Assembly: GCA_026315105.1 (NCBI GenBank)
Contig: CM048745.1
Location: 787,071,390 to 787,135,389 of the forward strand
Direction: 5' to 3'
Source of the DNA: Locusta migratoria
Taxonomy: Eukaryota; Arthropoda; Insecta; Orthoptera; Acrididae
Length of the DNA: 64,000 nucleotides
The notes under the pieces were generated by a model, which was not told where the DNA came from, did not search any database, and saw only the letters and a program-made list of their open reading frames with translations. The stretch's first letter is position 1. Each line of letters begins with the position of its first letter. Positions 34,090 to 44,249 of the stretch are shown here, one piece after another. The position numbers were made by a program, and so were the translations under genes.

Positions 34090-34694
34090 GTTTATAAACT
34101 GTAGGTTAAAACTTAAGATACTGGAAAAAGGTATGAAAGTAAGCAGATGGAACCTGGATAAATTGGAGGAACCAGAGGTTAATGAGAGTTTCAGAGGAAG
34201 CATTAGGCAGGGATTGACGGAAATGAGGGGAAGTAATACAGTAGAAGAAGAATGGGTAGCTCTGAGTGTCAAGGTAATGGAGGACGCAGAGAAATATATA
34301 TGTAGAAGGACAAGGATTAATAGAAGTAACTGAATAAAATAGGAGATACTGAACTTAATTGACAAAAGGAGAAAATATAGGTAGGCAAAAGAGAGTACAG
34401 ACGGCTGAAAAATTATGTTGATGGGAAGTGCAGACTGACTAGACATGAGTGGCTGGAAGAGAAATTCAAGTGTGTCGTATAATGAATTTGTATGGGGGAG
34501 AGATATATACCAGCTACAGGAAAACAAAAGAGACGTTTGGAGACAAGGATAGTAATTACAGATGGGAAACCAGTAATAAGCAAAGAAGGAAAACTGAAAG
34601 GTGGAAGGTAGTAAAGTTACCAGAAGAAGCAACTACAAAAGATTTAAATAAGATATTTGCATGGTGCAAATTGGCAATTGATCCTTAATAATAA

Positions 34695-35345
34695 GAAGCG
34701 TGAGGTCATCCATATGACCACTAAAAGAATCACGTTAAACTTCATTTACACGATAAATCAGTCAACCTACAGGCCGTAAATTCAACTAATTACCTAGGAG
34801 TAACGATTACAAACAAATTCGTAAAAACACACAGAAAATATTGTAGGGAAAGCGAACCTTAGACTACGTTTCGCTAGCAGAGCACTTAGAAGATGCAACG
34901 GTTTTACTAAAGAAATTGCCTACACCACACTTGTGCGTCCTACTTTGGAGTATTGCTGCGCATTGTGCGATCCCCACCAAGTGGGACTGACAAACGACTT
35001 AGAGAAAGTTCAGAGACGGGCAGCTCGCTTTACATTATCTCGATGTGGGAGGAAGAGTGTCACGGGAATGATGCACGACTTGGTGGGGATATCATTAACA
35101 CAAAGGCGTTGCTCATTGCGAATAAATCTATTTGCGAAATTTCTTTCAAAAAATTTTTCTTCCGAATGCGGAAACATTTTGTTGGCACCCATCTTCAAAG
35201 GAAGACTTGATCATAAACAAAAAGAGAAATCAGAATAAAAATGAAAAGATTTTGGTGTTCCTTTCCCCGCGGGCTTTTAGTGAATGGAACTGTAGAGAAA
35301 TATCATAAAATGTGACTTGAGGAGTATTTACGAAGATGTAGATGG
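34695..35345 (+). mobile_element. L2/CR1-type LINE 3' fragment nested in the RTE copy
   Basis: A 101-codon frame (34933-35238) has VRPTLEYCCALCDP, LEKVQRRAARFTLSRCGRKS and LTQRRCSLRINLFAKFLS, typical of the region after the RT in L2/CR1-group LINEs. It corresponds to the C-terminal part of the LINE at 19.5-20.8 kb. It ends in GAAGATGTAGATGGATGTA, the same type of TAGATG tail. RTE sequence resumes after 35350. Confidence 0.78.
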
Positions 35346-36139
35346 ATGTATTGAGAGCCTATTACAAGAGAAATGAACTTTAAAGCAATAGCGAAGGGAA
35401 AATAGGTGAAAATGAGAGAGGAGATACGATACTTCGAGAACAATTTGACAGAACACTAAAAGGCCTCTTGAGTAGATGATATTACCTCTGAACTGGTGAA
35501 ATCGTTGTGAGAGCCAGTCATAAGGAAACTGTTCCACCCTGTGTACAAAATGTATGAGAAGTCGAAATAGTTCCGTCTACAAGAAGGATAAAATAATTGC
35601 GATTTCAAATAAAGCAAGTGCAGATATTTCTGAAAAGTCACAGATAGAAAATACTAACACCAATAAATTATAGATCAATGGAGAAAATAGGTAGAGTGCA
35701 GATATGAGTGGAAAATATATAACTGTCAGTTTAATAAGTCATGGATACAGAATACTAAGACCAATTAACTATAGACGAATGGGAAAATAGGTTGGGTCTG
35801 AACTCGGTGAAGATCAGCTTGGATCCAGGCGGGATGTAGAAACACGCGAGGCAATACTCACATTACTATTTACGTTGTAAGATAGATTAGGGGAAAGCAA
35901 ACAAAGGGTTCTAGCTGTTGAAGATATCAAAAGGCTTCTCACAATATTGAACAAATACACTCTTTCTAATTATAAAGGAGTGGGGGTACAACACAGGGAA
36001 CGAAAAGTTATCTAGAAGTTGTACACAACCAGACTAGTTATAAGGGTTGAAGCGCATTAAAGGGACGCAGTTGTTGGATGCAATGAGACAGGGTTGTAGC
36101 CTTTTAACAATGATTTTCAATACGTAGACTGAGCAAGCT

Positions 36140-36352
36140 GTGGCCTCTCGGAATGGCCACCTGTTCTAAGGCGTCATTTTGCGAACTAGGGGCCGTACCA
36201 TCTGGAGGTTCGAGACCTACATCGGGCAGTAATGTGTGTGTGTGTCTGTGTGTGTTGTGTGTATTGTCCTTTTGTACTTTAGTTTAAGCACTTTGAGGGT
36301 ATAGGGACTTATGACCATATACGTTTGGTAATACTTTTACAATCTTCTGAAC
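36140..36352 (+). mobile_element. SINE nested in the RTE copy, diverged
   Basis: B box GGAGGTTCGAGACC (about 36201-36214), an expanded TGTGTG tract at 36234-36260, TTGTCCTTTTG, AGGGTATAGGGACTTATGACC and tail ATCTTCTGAACATTTTGAA. The tRNA head is hardly recognisable. Confidence 0.7.
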
Positions 36353-36979
36353 ATTTTGAAGGAAGATTGTAAAGAAAGCAAATAGAGATTTGGAGAATGC
36401 ATTAAAGTTCATGGATAAGACATTGTAATTCTGTCAGAGACAGTAGAAGATCTGGAAGAGCAAGTGAACGGAATGCGTAGTGGCTTGAGAGGATGTCATA
36501 AGATGAACATAAACAAGAGCAAAACAAGGGTAATTGAATGTAGTCTACGAAAACCACGCAATGCGGAAGGAATTAGATTAGATAACGAGACAGTAAAAGT
36601 AGTAGATGAATTTTGTTATTTCGTTAGCAAATTAATTTCTAATGGCTAAAGTAAAGATGATATAAAATGCTGAATGGCTATGGGTTGAAACGCATTTCTG
36701 AAAAAGTGAAATTTGCAATATCTAAAATTAATTAATGTTAGAAAGTCCTCTCTGAAAGGATTTGTCTGGAGTGTAGTACTGTGGGGGAGGAAATATGGAG
36801 GATAAGGAGGTCAGAGAGAAACATGACAGAAGCATTTATATGTGGTGCTACAGACGAACGCTGAAGATTGTGTGGGAAGGTCGCACAACTAATGAGCTGA
36901 ACAGAAATCGCGAGAAAAGAAATTTCTGCCATACTTGACTAAGAGGAGCGATCGATTGGTGGGATACATTCTTACGTTC

Positions 36980-37110
36980 ACGTCCTCCGTCACGCGTGAT
37001 TTTGTGTGTGTGTTGTCTTCATATTCAGATATTTTAAGTAGCTTGTAAGTATAGGGACCAATGACCAATGTCCCTTCCCATAACTTCACAAACAATAGAA
37101 CATTTTTCAG
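36980..37110 (+). mobile_element. 5'-truncated SINE nested in the RTE copy
   Basis: Only the part after the B box remains: GTGTGTGTGTTGTCTTCATA, TTTAAGTAGCTTGTAAGTAT, GGGACCAATGACC and the tail CACAAACAATAGAACATTTT. The LINE protein region GYILxH is interrupted at its left edge and continues at about 37111. Confidence 0.72.
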
Positions 37111-37574
37111 TTTAGAGTTGGAAGGAAGTGTGTGGGGTAGAAATAGTGTAGGAAGGACGAGAGACGGATACAATAAGCGGGATCAAAAGGATGTAAGTTC
37201 CCGTTTTTCTTCTCAGATAAAGAGGCTTGCACAGGAGAGAGCAGCTTGGAGATCTGCATCAAACCAGTCTGAGAACTGCAGACCACAACAACATCATCAT
37301 TTCTAATCATTTCTTTACTTGTTCTTTTGTCTTTCTCAGGAACCTTACCTCCGCAGTGTGAATTTTACTATTAGTCCTGGTGAATACTGGCAGACGAGTG
37401 GAAAGATAGAGGGTGGTCCTCGACCGAGTTTTCTATGGATCACTGGTAAACATTCCATTTGGCACAGGAATAATCGTGAACAAGTTTGGGAAAGGAATCA
37501 GTAAATGGAGCATTGGGTAGGACGGTGGTTGGAGTCTATGATGAGGGGGAAGGGGACATGGTCACTGTCTATTA

Positions 37575-40010
37575 GTTCAAGTAAATCCGTCGTAATGCAC
37601 CCGCGGTAGTTGGGAAACGCTAACAAGGGTTGGGGGTAGTATTACTTTTAGGGCGGAAGGGTTATGGGATGGCGGTAAGGTCGCCCTGAAGTGATGTGGT
37701 AACGAATTCATCCCGCCGCCGGAATTGGCAGGAGAGCAGGATGAAAGTTTATGGTCAGCGGCAACCACATAGGTCATGAAGGATCTGTTGATGTGAAGGA
37801 AGGACTCAGACAGGAGAGGTATGTGGGTGCATAAGTAGTTGGTGGCTAAGGAAACAGTGAGGGAGGGGAGAAAAAGGCTAAGGAAGAGGTATTCATTCGG
37901 ATTGTTGAGGAGAGTTTGTGGCCGGACCGGATGTTGACAAAGGTGGTCGATAGCCAATCTGCCTCGGGCAAGGGGAGGAGGACCAACAGTGCAGTGGAAA
38001 AGGTAAGGAGAGGTACAGATGTGTCTAAAGGGCTGTAGGAATGTCTCACTGAGAAGGAAGGCATCCATGTGGTGCTCATAAAGAGAATATTGTGGGTGGG
38101 GAGTGAACACACATTGTGCTGGAGTAACAACAGGAGCATGCCATGGAGACTGTGTGTTGGTGGGGTAAAGGAGGAAAAAGGTGTAAGGGTGAACATTTCC
38201 TAGAGCAGGTGGCGTAGGTTTCCAGTTCGAATACTGTTTGGAAAACAAGGGCAATCTGTTGGAGAGTCTGGAGACGCTGGAAGGGGTGGATGTTTTAGAG
38301 GACTGTGGTCACAATCTGTATGATGACCTCGGCATTCGGAGGGGAACAGAGTGAGTTGTTGGCTGCAGGAGGGGGAGGGGGGTCGATGGGATGGACAGGG
38401 ATGGAGAGTTCAGGAGTGGCAGCAGCAGGGCATGCTTCGCATGTACAGGAGCAGGTGGCGTGGTGGTTACCACAGGTGTTATATTTGAGGGGAGATGCCA
38501 GATTTGGGGCACTGTTATGGAAATGGGTGAACTTGCAATGGGGTCAGGTGAGGGGGCTGCAGCAGTTCTCTGTCAGGTGGTCATTGTATATAAGATACAA
38601 CACACAACGATAGGATTGGGGAGAGGAGATATCCACCTTGTAGGGGCAGTCATAGATTAGAGCCCCCTTGGTGAGAAGGTGGTCGATGGATGATGTGGTC
38701 TCAGTGAAGACCCACATCAGAGAAGTAGGAATAGCGACGTAACTCATATCTTTGGCTGAGTTAATGATTTGGGATGGGCATTTACTTATTCCACCTCCTC
38801 TTCCATGATCCCAGACTTGGCTCGCTGAGCACAGCAGTAAGGGTAGGCAGTCGGCGGGGAGGAGGTGGTGATGTACGAAATAATTGAAGCATTGGGGCCA
38901 AAACAGAGTTGGGGAAGGAGATGGGTAAGGTCTGTATTAAGGTGAGGCTGAGTTGGAGGCAGCAGGAAAGTACTTGCAGATTTCCAGAGACAGTGTGATT
39001 TTGTCCAGGAAGTGAGGATCGCTATGGAAGAGGACATAGGTGTGGATGGAGGGTGACAAACGAAAGGACAGAAAGGGGGGGGGTGGTGTTCATGTGGTCA
39101 TGGAAGGAGCTGAGCACGTGGAGGTGGTGGCAGGGGCCTTCTTGGTTGCCACAGCTGTGCGATCTGCATGGCTCCACTTGATCGAAGGTACAGGAATGGA
39201 GGCGGGTTGAGGGACAGGTTGAACTGGATATGGTGGGGCGTGGGGTCTTGGTGATGATGAATCGGAGCACATTAATTGAGGTGTGTTAGCTACTGTGGCA
39301 CGGTGGTGGGTGACGCAAGGTGGCGAGAGTAGAGGGGGAGCTATTCATGGAAGGGCTACGAGCAGTTGGGGGGGGGTGGCTGAGGAGCAGAGGATGACAA
39401 GGCGCGAGAGGAGGAGTGGGTAAGAGGGGGGACAGGTGATATGGTGGAAAGTATGACATAATGGCAGTTCATTTTGAGGGTTGACATGGGACGTTGTCCA
39501 TGTCATCGTTGTGGCAGCCTGGGAGGGGAGGATGTATAAAATGGTGGTGATGATGGGGACGTCACACATGACTATCTGCAGAGGGAGAGAAAGTGGGGGA
39601 ATGCAGAAGGAAAGGAAGAAGGAGGAGACGCTGATGGTGACCAAGAATGGTGCTCGAAAATGACGATGACCTGTCGAAGCAGCGCGACGACGGTGACGGC
39701 TGGGCAGGGCTGCGGCCCTGGATGTCGATTCGCTTACTACGGCTCAGGCAGCGGCGGCGACAGACCGTAGGAGGAGGGCTCCATCCATCGGACGATGAGC
39801 AGCGGTACCGGTTCTGGGAGACGGAAGCCAGGAGAGTCACCGCAGTGGCGGTTGGCGGCGAACGAGATGACCGACATCGTGGACGGCAGGCGATGGTAGC
39901 AACAGCGGCGTAGAGGACTCGGGGACTGGGACGATGACCACCAGCGTTCCGGCGACAGCGAAAGGAGGGGAAGGTCTACGAAGGACAGCACCCCAGAAGG
40001 GGATCCCAGG
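37575..40010 (-). mobile_element. 5' half of an R1/Jockey-type LINE (gag-like ORF1 plus endonuclease), decayed
   Basis: On the minus strand, the segment near 38520-38440 encodes a gag-like zinc-knuckle remnant, YNTCGNHHATCSCTCEACP. Further upstream lies Pro/Ser-rich ORF1 text and a GC-rich start (40010-39640). An open 225-codon frame at 38254-37577 corresponds to the endonuclease: MDAFLLSETFLQPFRH, RLAIDHL, PLLSESFLHINRSFMTYVVA and then ADHKL where GDFNL is expected, so the catalytic Asp-Asn box is damaged. The RT is missing; the copy ends at about 37575. The plus strand is strikingly purine-rich throughout. Clade assignment is tentative. Confidence 0.68.
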
Positions 40011-40370
40011 AATACCAACTGAAGTACCGAAGCCTTGGCAAAATCTGAAGCTGAGGTTTGTGATGTCTAACTTAAACTATGGAACGGGTAATATACAGAC
40101 CATTAGCCCCGAAATTCAATATTAACTCTAGTATTAGTCACACTTTCCTCAAGGATGGATTCCTTGATGGAGAGTCTGCTCATACGATGTGGAATCAAGT
40201 TGTAACCATTCCGAATTTTTTTCCCTCAGGAATAACTATTTAGAAAAACACCTGGTTTCTTTTGAAATACATGTTCATTAACTGGGAATGTGGAACAGAA
40301 ATGGCAGCACCGTACACCACATAAAAAATTCTAGCAGCGGCGGGGAAAGTTAAGACTGGTACAGTTACTT

Positions 40371-40690
40371 AAAATGGCTGTGCTCTCAGTACAAGAAATG
40401 TGTGTAATCATTAGTTTCCTCCATTTGCGATATGTACCATCGATTGATATTCATCACCAGTTGAGTGAGACATATGACAGTACACGGGAATGTCTAATTT
40501 GCGTTTATGGGTGCGATAGTTCAGAGACGAGAGAACGTCGTGTGGCAAAAGATCAACACAAACGGTCTCACTACATGATAAAGAGAGTGGCGAATGTTGT
40601 TTTGGATGATCGCTGACAGACTGTGGAACTCATCGCATACGAGGATGGCATTTGCGTGAGGTCATTGCACACAATCATTTTTACATCAAA
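40371..40690 (+). pseudogene. mariner-like transposase N-terminal remnant
   Basis: An 80-codon frame from 40374 reads MAVLSVQEMCVIISFLHLRY and DIHHQLSETYDS, resembling the N-terminal helix-turn-helix of mariner-family transposases (an xxIxFLxxxGxxxxEIHxxLxxxYG pattern). It continues through VANVVLDDR, a stop, and QTVELIAYEDGICVRSLHTI, recalling the second DNA-binding helix set. The catalytic domain is absent. No terminal inverted repeat found. Confidence 0.6.
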
Positions 40691-41088
40691 ATGTAAAAAG
40701 TGTCCTCCAGGTAGGTGCTGCGAATGGTGCCATTATATCACAAGGCTGCACACGTGGAATATTGTCAGGAAAATTCGATACGTGATGATGACTTGAATGG
40801 GACATTTTTTTAATCGATTAGGACAATGAATAAGAAATGGCTAACTTTTTTTCAATTATGAAAGAAACCGGATTTCATCCAATGGGAACACACAGATTCA
40901 ACGCCACAAAAAAGAAAACGGAAATGAAAAAAATCGTGTAACCATCTTCTAAGACAGGGATATCATATTCCTTACTCATTGTTTACCTTCAGACATGACG
41001 GTGACAGGTCCATCGTACCGAAATGTTTTTCAGAAAAAGTTCGTTTCAGTTTGCCGCTAAAATTGCCGTAAAAGGTTGCACCTGTGTT
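40691..41088. other. anonymous DNA flanking the LINE 3' end
   Basis: No feature recognised. It is A-rich at 40800-40960. Confidence 0.5.
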
Positions 41089-41125
41089 CTTTTATTTATT
41101 TATTTATTTATTTATTTGTTTTTTC

Positions 41126-41173
41126 TGTTCCATAGGACCCACTTCAGGAGTAAGACTCCATGGTCATGGAACA
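41126..41173 (-). other. 3'-terminal hairpin of the intact LINE
   Basis: TGTTCCAT (41126-41133) and ATGGAACA (41166-41173) are perfect complements, and the inner GGACC/GGTC bases extend the pairing. It lies just before the tetranucleotide tail, where RT recognition hairpins occur in L2/CR1-like elements. The same position in two other copies keeps the pairing with different inner bases. Confidence 0.75.
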
Positions 41174-41288
41174 AGTCAATACATTAAGTGTTACACAATA
41201 ATGGTAATAGAAAAATTTTAAGTAGTCCTTTGCACACGACAATCTTAAGACAAAGTGAAAAGAATCAATAAAGAAAAAATAAATTAGC

Positions 41289-44249
41289 TTAATTCTTTAA
41301 CTTTTCTAGGAGTTCCTCGACAGAATAAAAGGAGTGAGCCACGAGGTAACTCTTCAATTTAGATTTGAAAGCATGTGGATTAGTGCTAAGATTCTTAAGT
41401 TCTTGTGGCAGCTTATTGAAAATGGATGCCGCAGAATACTGCACCCCTTTCTGCACAAGTGTTAAGGTGGTGTGGTGCAAATGTAGATTAGACATCTGTC
41501 TAGTATTCACCGAGTGAAAGCTACTAACTCGTGGGAATAAGCTGATATTATTAACAACAAACGACATTAAAGAAAAAACGTATTGTGACGCCAGAGTCAA
41601 AATTCCCAGACTACTGAAAAGGGGTCGACATGACGTTCGCGAACTTACACCAGATATTGCTCGAACCGCCCGTTTTTGAGCCAGAAATATCCTTTTTGCA
41701 TCAGGCGAGTTACCCCAAAAAACAATGCCGTACGTCATAAGTGAGTGAAAGTAAGCGAAGTAGACTACTTTTCGTGTTGAAAAATCACTTATCTCAGATA
41801 TTGTTCTAATGGTAAATATAGCAGAATTTAGTTTTGGAACAAGATCCTGAACATGGGCTTTCCATGACAGCTTACTGTCTATATGAACACCTAGAAATTT
41901 GAACTGTTCAGTCTCACTTATCACATGCCCATTATGTGTAATCATAATGTCAGATTTCGTCAAATTATGTGTTAGAAATTGTAAAAACTGAGTTTTACTG
42001 TGATTTAACATCAACTTGTTTTCTATTAGCCATGAACTTATCTCCTGAACTGCATTATTTGATACTGTGTCAATATTACGAGCAACATCCTTCACTACCA
42101 AGCTGGTATCATCAGCAAACAAAAATATTTTACAATCACCTGTTATACTCGAAGGCATATCATTTATATAAATAAGAAACAGCAATGGTCCCAAAACAGA
42201 CCCCTGGGGCACCCCATACTTAATTGTGCCCCATTGGGATTGCACGTCATAGCCATTTTCTACACTGCGGAGAATTACCTTCTGTTGTCTATTATTAAAG
42301 TAAGAGGTGAACCAGTTGTGGGCTACTCCCCGTATTCCATAATGTTCCAACTTCTGCAACAATATTTTGTGATCAACACAATCAAACGCTTTTGTTAAAT
42401 CAAAGAAGACGCCTAATGTCCGTAGCCTCTTATTTAACCCATCAAGTGCCTCACAGAGAAACGAAAATATAGCGTTTTCGGTCGTTAAACCACTTCTAAA
42501 ACCAAACTGTACGTTTGACAGGAAATTATGTGAACTGAAATGATCAATTAATCTTGAATATACAGCCTTTTCAATAACTTTGGAAAAAACCGATGGCATA
42601 GAAATAGGTCTATAGTTGTCTACATTATCCCTTTCTCCTTTTTTATAAAGCGGTTTCACTACTGAGTACTTTAATCTGTTAGGAAACTGACCATTCTGAA
42701 AGGAAAAATTACATATATGGCTTAGTACTGGGCTAACATATGGAGAACAGTACTTTAGAATTCTGCTAGATACCCCATCATATCCACAAGAGTCCTTAGT
42801 CTTTAGTGATTTAATTATTGACTCAATCTCACCTATGGAAGTATCATGAAGGATCATTTCAGGCAACAGCCTCGGAAACGCATTTTCTAAAAACGTTATA
42901 TGATTACCTGTAGAAACTAGAGTTTTGTTTAGTTCCTCTACTATATTCAGAAAGTGATTATTGAATATTGCACATATATCTAACTTGTCAGTAACAGAAA
43001 CATTCCTACTACGCACTGACGTTATATCTTCTACCTGCTGCTCCTGACCAGACACTTCCTTCACGACTGACCAGATAGTTTTAATTTTATCCCGAGAGTT
43101 TGCTATTCTTTTTGCGTACCACATACTTTTTGCATTCTTAATGACATTTTTCAGAACCTTACAGTACTGTTTGTAATGAGCTACTGCATCTTCATTCTGA
43201 CTGCTTCTAACATTTTGATACAACTCCCGCTTAGTTCTACATGATACTCTTATCCCCTTTGTCATCCACCCTGGCTGTCTGTTACTGAAAGTACCCTGTT
43301 TTGAGCGTTCTAGCGGAAAGCAACTTTCAAACAGCATAATAAATGTGTTCAGAAAAGCATTATATTTATCATCTGCATTATCAGCACTATAAACATCCTG
43401 CCATTCTTGTTCCTTAATTAGGCTTAAAAAGGTCTCAATTGCAACTGGATCAACTTTTCTGAGTAGTTGATATTTATGTTTAACATTTGTTTGAGAACAA
43501 ATACTTTTTAGAATTAAAAGTTGGGCATCGTGGTCTGATAGGCCATTTACTATTCTGCTGACAGAGTGCCCCTCTAATAATGAAGAATGAACAAAAATAT
43601 TGTCAATGGTAGAACTGCTATTTCCTTGCACTCTCGTTGGAAAAAATACTGTTTGCATCATGTTATAGGAATTAAATAGATCTAACAGCTGACTTTTCCT
43701 TGAGCTATCACCTACACAATTAATGTTGAAATCTCCACACACAATTAAATTTTTATACTTCCTATACAGTGAACCCAGAACCAATTCCAACTTGGGCAGA
43801 AACATTTTAAAATCTGAGTCAGGGGATCTATAAATAACAACTATTACTAGTTTAGTTCCATTAACATTAACAACTCCTGCACAACATTCAAATATCTGTT
43901 CTGTGCAGTGTTTAGAAAAATCGATTGACTCCGATGAAAAATCGTTTTTTACATACATGGCCACTCCCCCACACTGCAAAGAACTCCTAGAGTAGAAGGC
44001 AGCTAACCTGTATCCTGGCAAAGGAAGTCTCTTAATTGTCACACCACTTAAAAAGTGCTCTGAAATTCCAATAATGTCAGAATCAGTATCAATAAGCATT
44101 TCATTAACTTTATCTCTGATACCCTGTATATTTTGATGAAAAACAGTAATTCCCTTATTACTTATATTCTTAGACTTTGTCAAAGGTGGTTCATCATTTC
44201 TTAGAGGGACTTCCTTTAAGCAGGAATATCTATCAGCTGTCTTCAGTCT
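41289..44249 (-). CDS. LINE ORF2: AP-endonuclease and reverse transcriptase
   Basis: This would nick target DNA and reverse-transcribe the element RNA at the nick. Numbering from the TTG codon at 44183 (964 codons to the stop): endonuclease motifs are FHQNIQG (15-21), SEH with Glu42, GDFN (150-153), STIDNIF (191-197) and SDH (216-218). RT motifs are NYRPIS (523-528), DLTKAFD with Asp595, GVPQGSVLGP (657-666) and FADD with Asp691 and Asp692. The C-terminal tail has the FWGNSPDAKRIFLAQKRAVR block common in CR1-like proteins. No RNase H domain is seen. The frame is open upstream of 44183 to 44249 without any ATG; the first ATG is codon 29, after the first catalytic motif. The start is therefore placed at the frameshift site in ORF1. 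A non-AUG start or reinitiation is the alternative. Confidence 0.9.
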   Translation of the reverse strand, partial: RLKTADRYSCLKEVPLRNDEPPLTKSKNISNKGITVFHQNIQGIRDKVNEMLIDTDSDIIGISEHFLSGVTIKRLPLPGYRLAAFYSRSSLQCGGVAMYVKNDFSSESIDFSKHCTEQIFECCAGVVNVNGTKLVIVVIYRSPDSDFKMFLPKLELVLGSLYRKYKNLIVCGDFNINCVGDSSRKSQLLDLFNSYNMMQTVFFPTRVQGNSSSTIDNIFVHSSLLEGHSVSRIVNGLSDHDAQLLILKSICSQTNVKHKYQLLRKVDPVAIETFLSLIKEQEWQDVYSADNADDKYNAFLNTFIMLFESCFPLERSKQGTFSNRQPGWMTKGIRVSCRTKRELYQNVRSSQNEDAVAHYKQYCKVLKNVIKNAKSMWYAKRIANSRDKIKTIWSVVKEVSGQEQQVEDITSVRSRNVSVTDKLDICAIFNNHFLNIVEELNKTLVSTGNHITFLENAFPRLLPEMILHDTSIGEIESIIKSLKTKDSCGYDGVSSRILKYCSPYVSPVLSHICNFSFQNGQFPNRLKYSVVKPLYKKGERDNVDNYRPISMPSVFSKVIEKAVYSRLIDHFSSHNFLSNVQFGFRSGLTTENAIFSFLCEALDGLNKRLRTLGVFFDLTKAFDCVDHKILLQKLEHYGIRGVAHNWFTSYFNNRQQKVILRSVENGYDVQSQWGTIKYGVPQGSVLGPLLFLIYINDMPSSITGDCKIFLFADDTSLVVKDVARNIDTVSNNAVQEISSWLIENKLMLNHSKTQFLQFLTHNLTKSDIMITHNGHVISETEQFKFLGVHIDSKLSWKAHVQDLVPKLNSAIFTIRTISEISDFSTRKVVYFAYFHSLMTYGIVFWGNSPDAKRIFLAQKRAVRAISGVSSRTSCRPLFSSLGILTLASQYVFSLMSFVVNNISLFPRVSSFHSVNTRQMSNLHLHHTTLTLVQKGVQYSAASIFNKLPQELKNLSTNPHAFKSKLKSYLVAHSFYSVEELLEKLKN

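Larger units (their letters stand above)
34090..37305 (+). mobile_element. RTE-type LINE, plus strand, holding three insertions
   Basis: Endonuclease-RT linker sequence comes first (about 34130-34330: SRWNLDKLEEPEVNESFRGS, EEEWVALSVKVMEDAEKYIC), then early RT pieces (about 34480-34690 and 35400-36120 with MRQGCSLLTMIFNT-like text near 36090). The NKSKTRVIECSLRKP block with VDEFCYFVSKLISNG follows (36464-36649), then the C-terminal region (36830-36975) and the 3' end (37111-37305) with RLAQERAAWRSASNQSENC and a CAACAACAT-like tail. An L2-type piece (34695-35345) and two SINEs (36140-36352, 36980-37110) interrupt it. Stops and shifts are frequent, so it is inactive. Confidence 0.78.

Noticed and set aside
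34012..34632. A 206-codon minus-strand open frame with hydrophobic, membrane-like composition
   Set aside because: It is the antisense of the RTE endonuclease-RT linker on the plus strand. The hydrophobic look comes from complementing Lys/Glu-rich codons.
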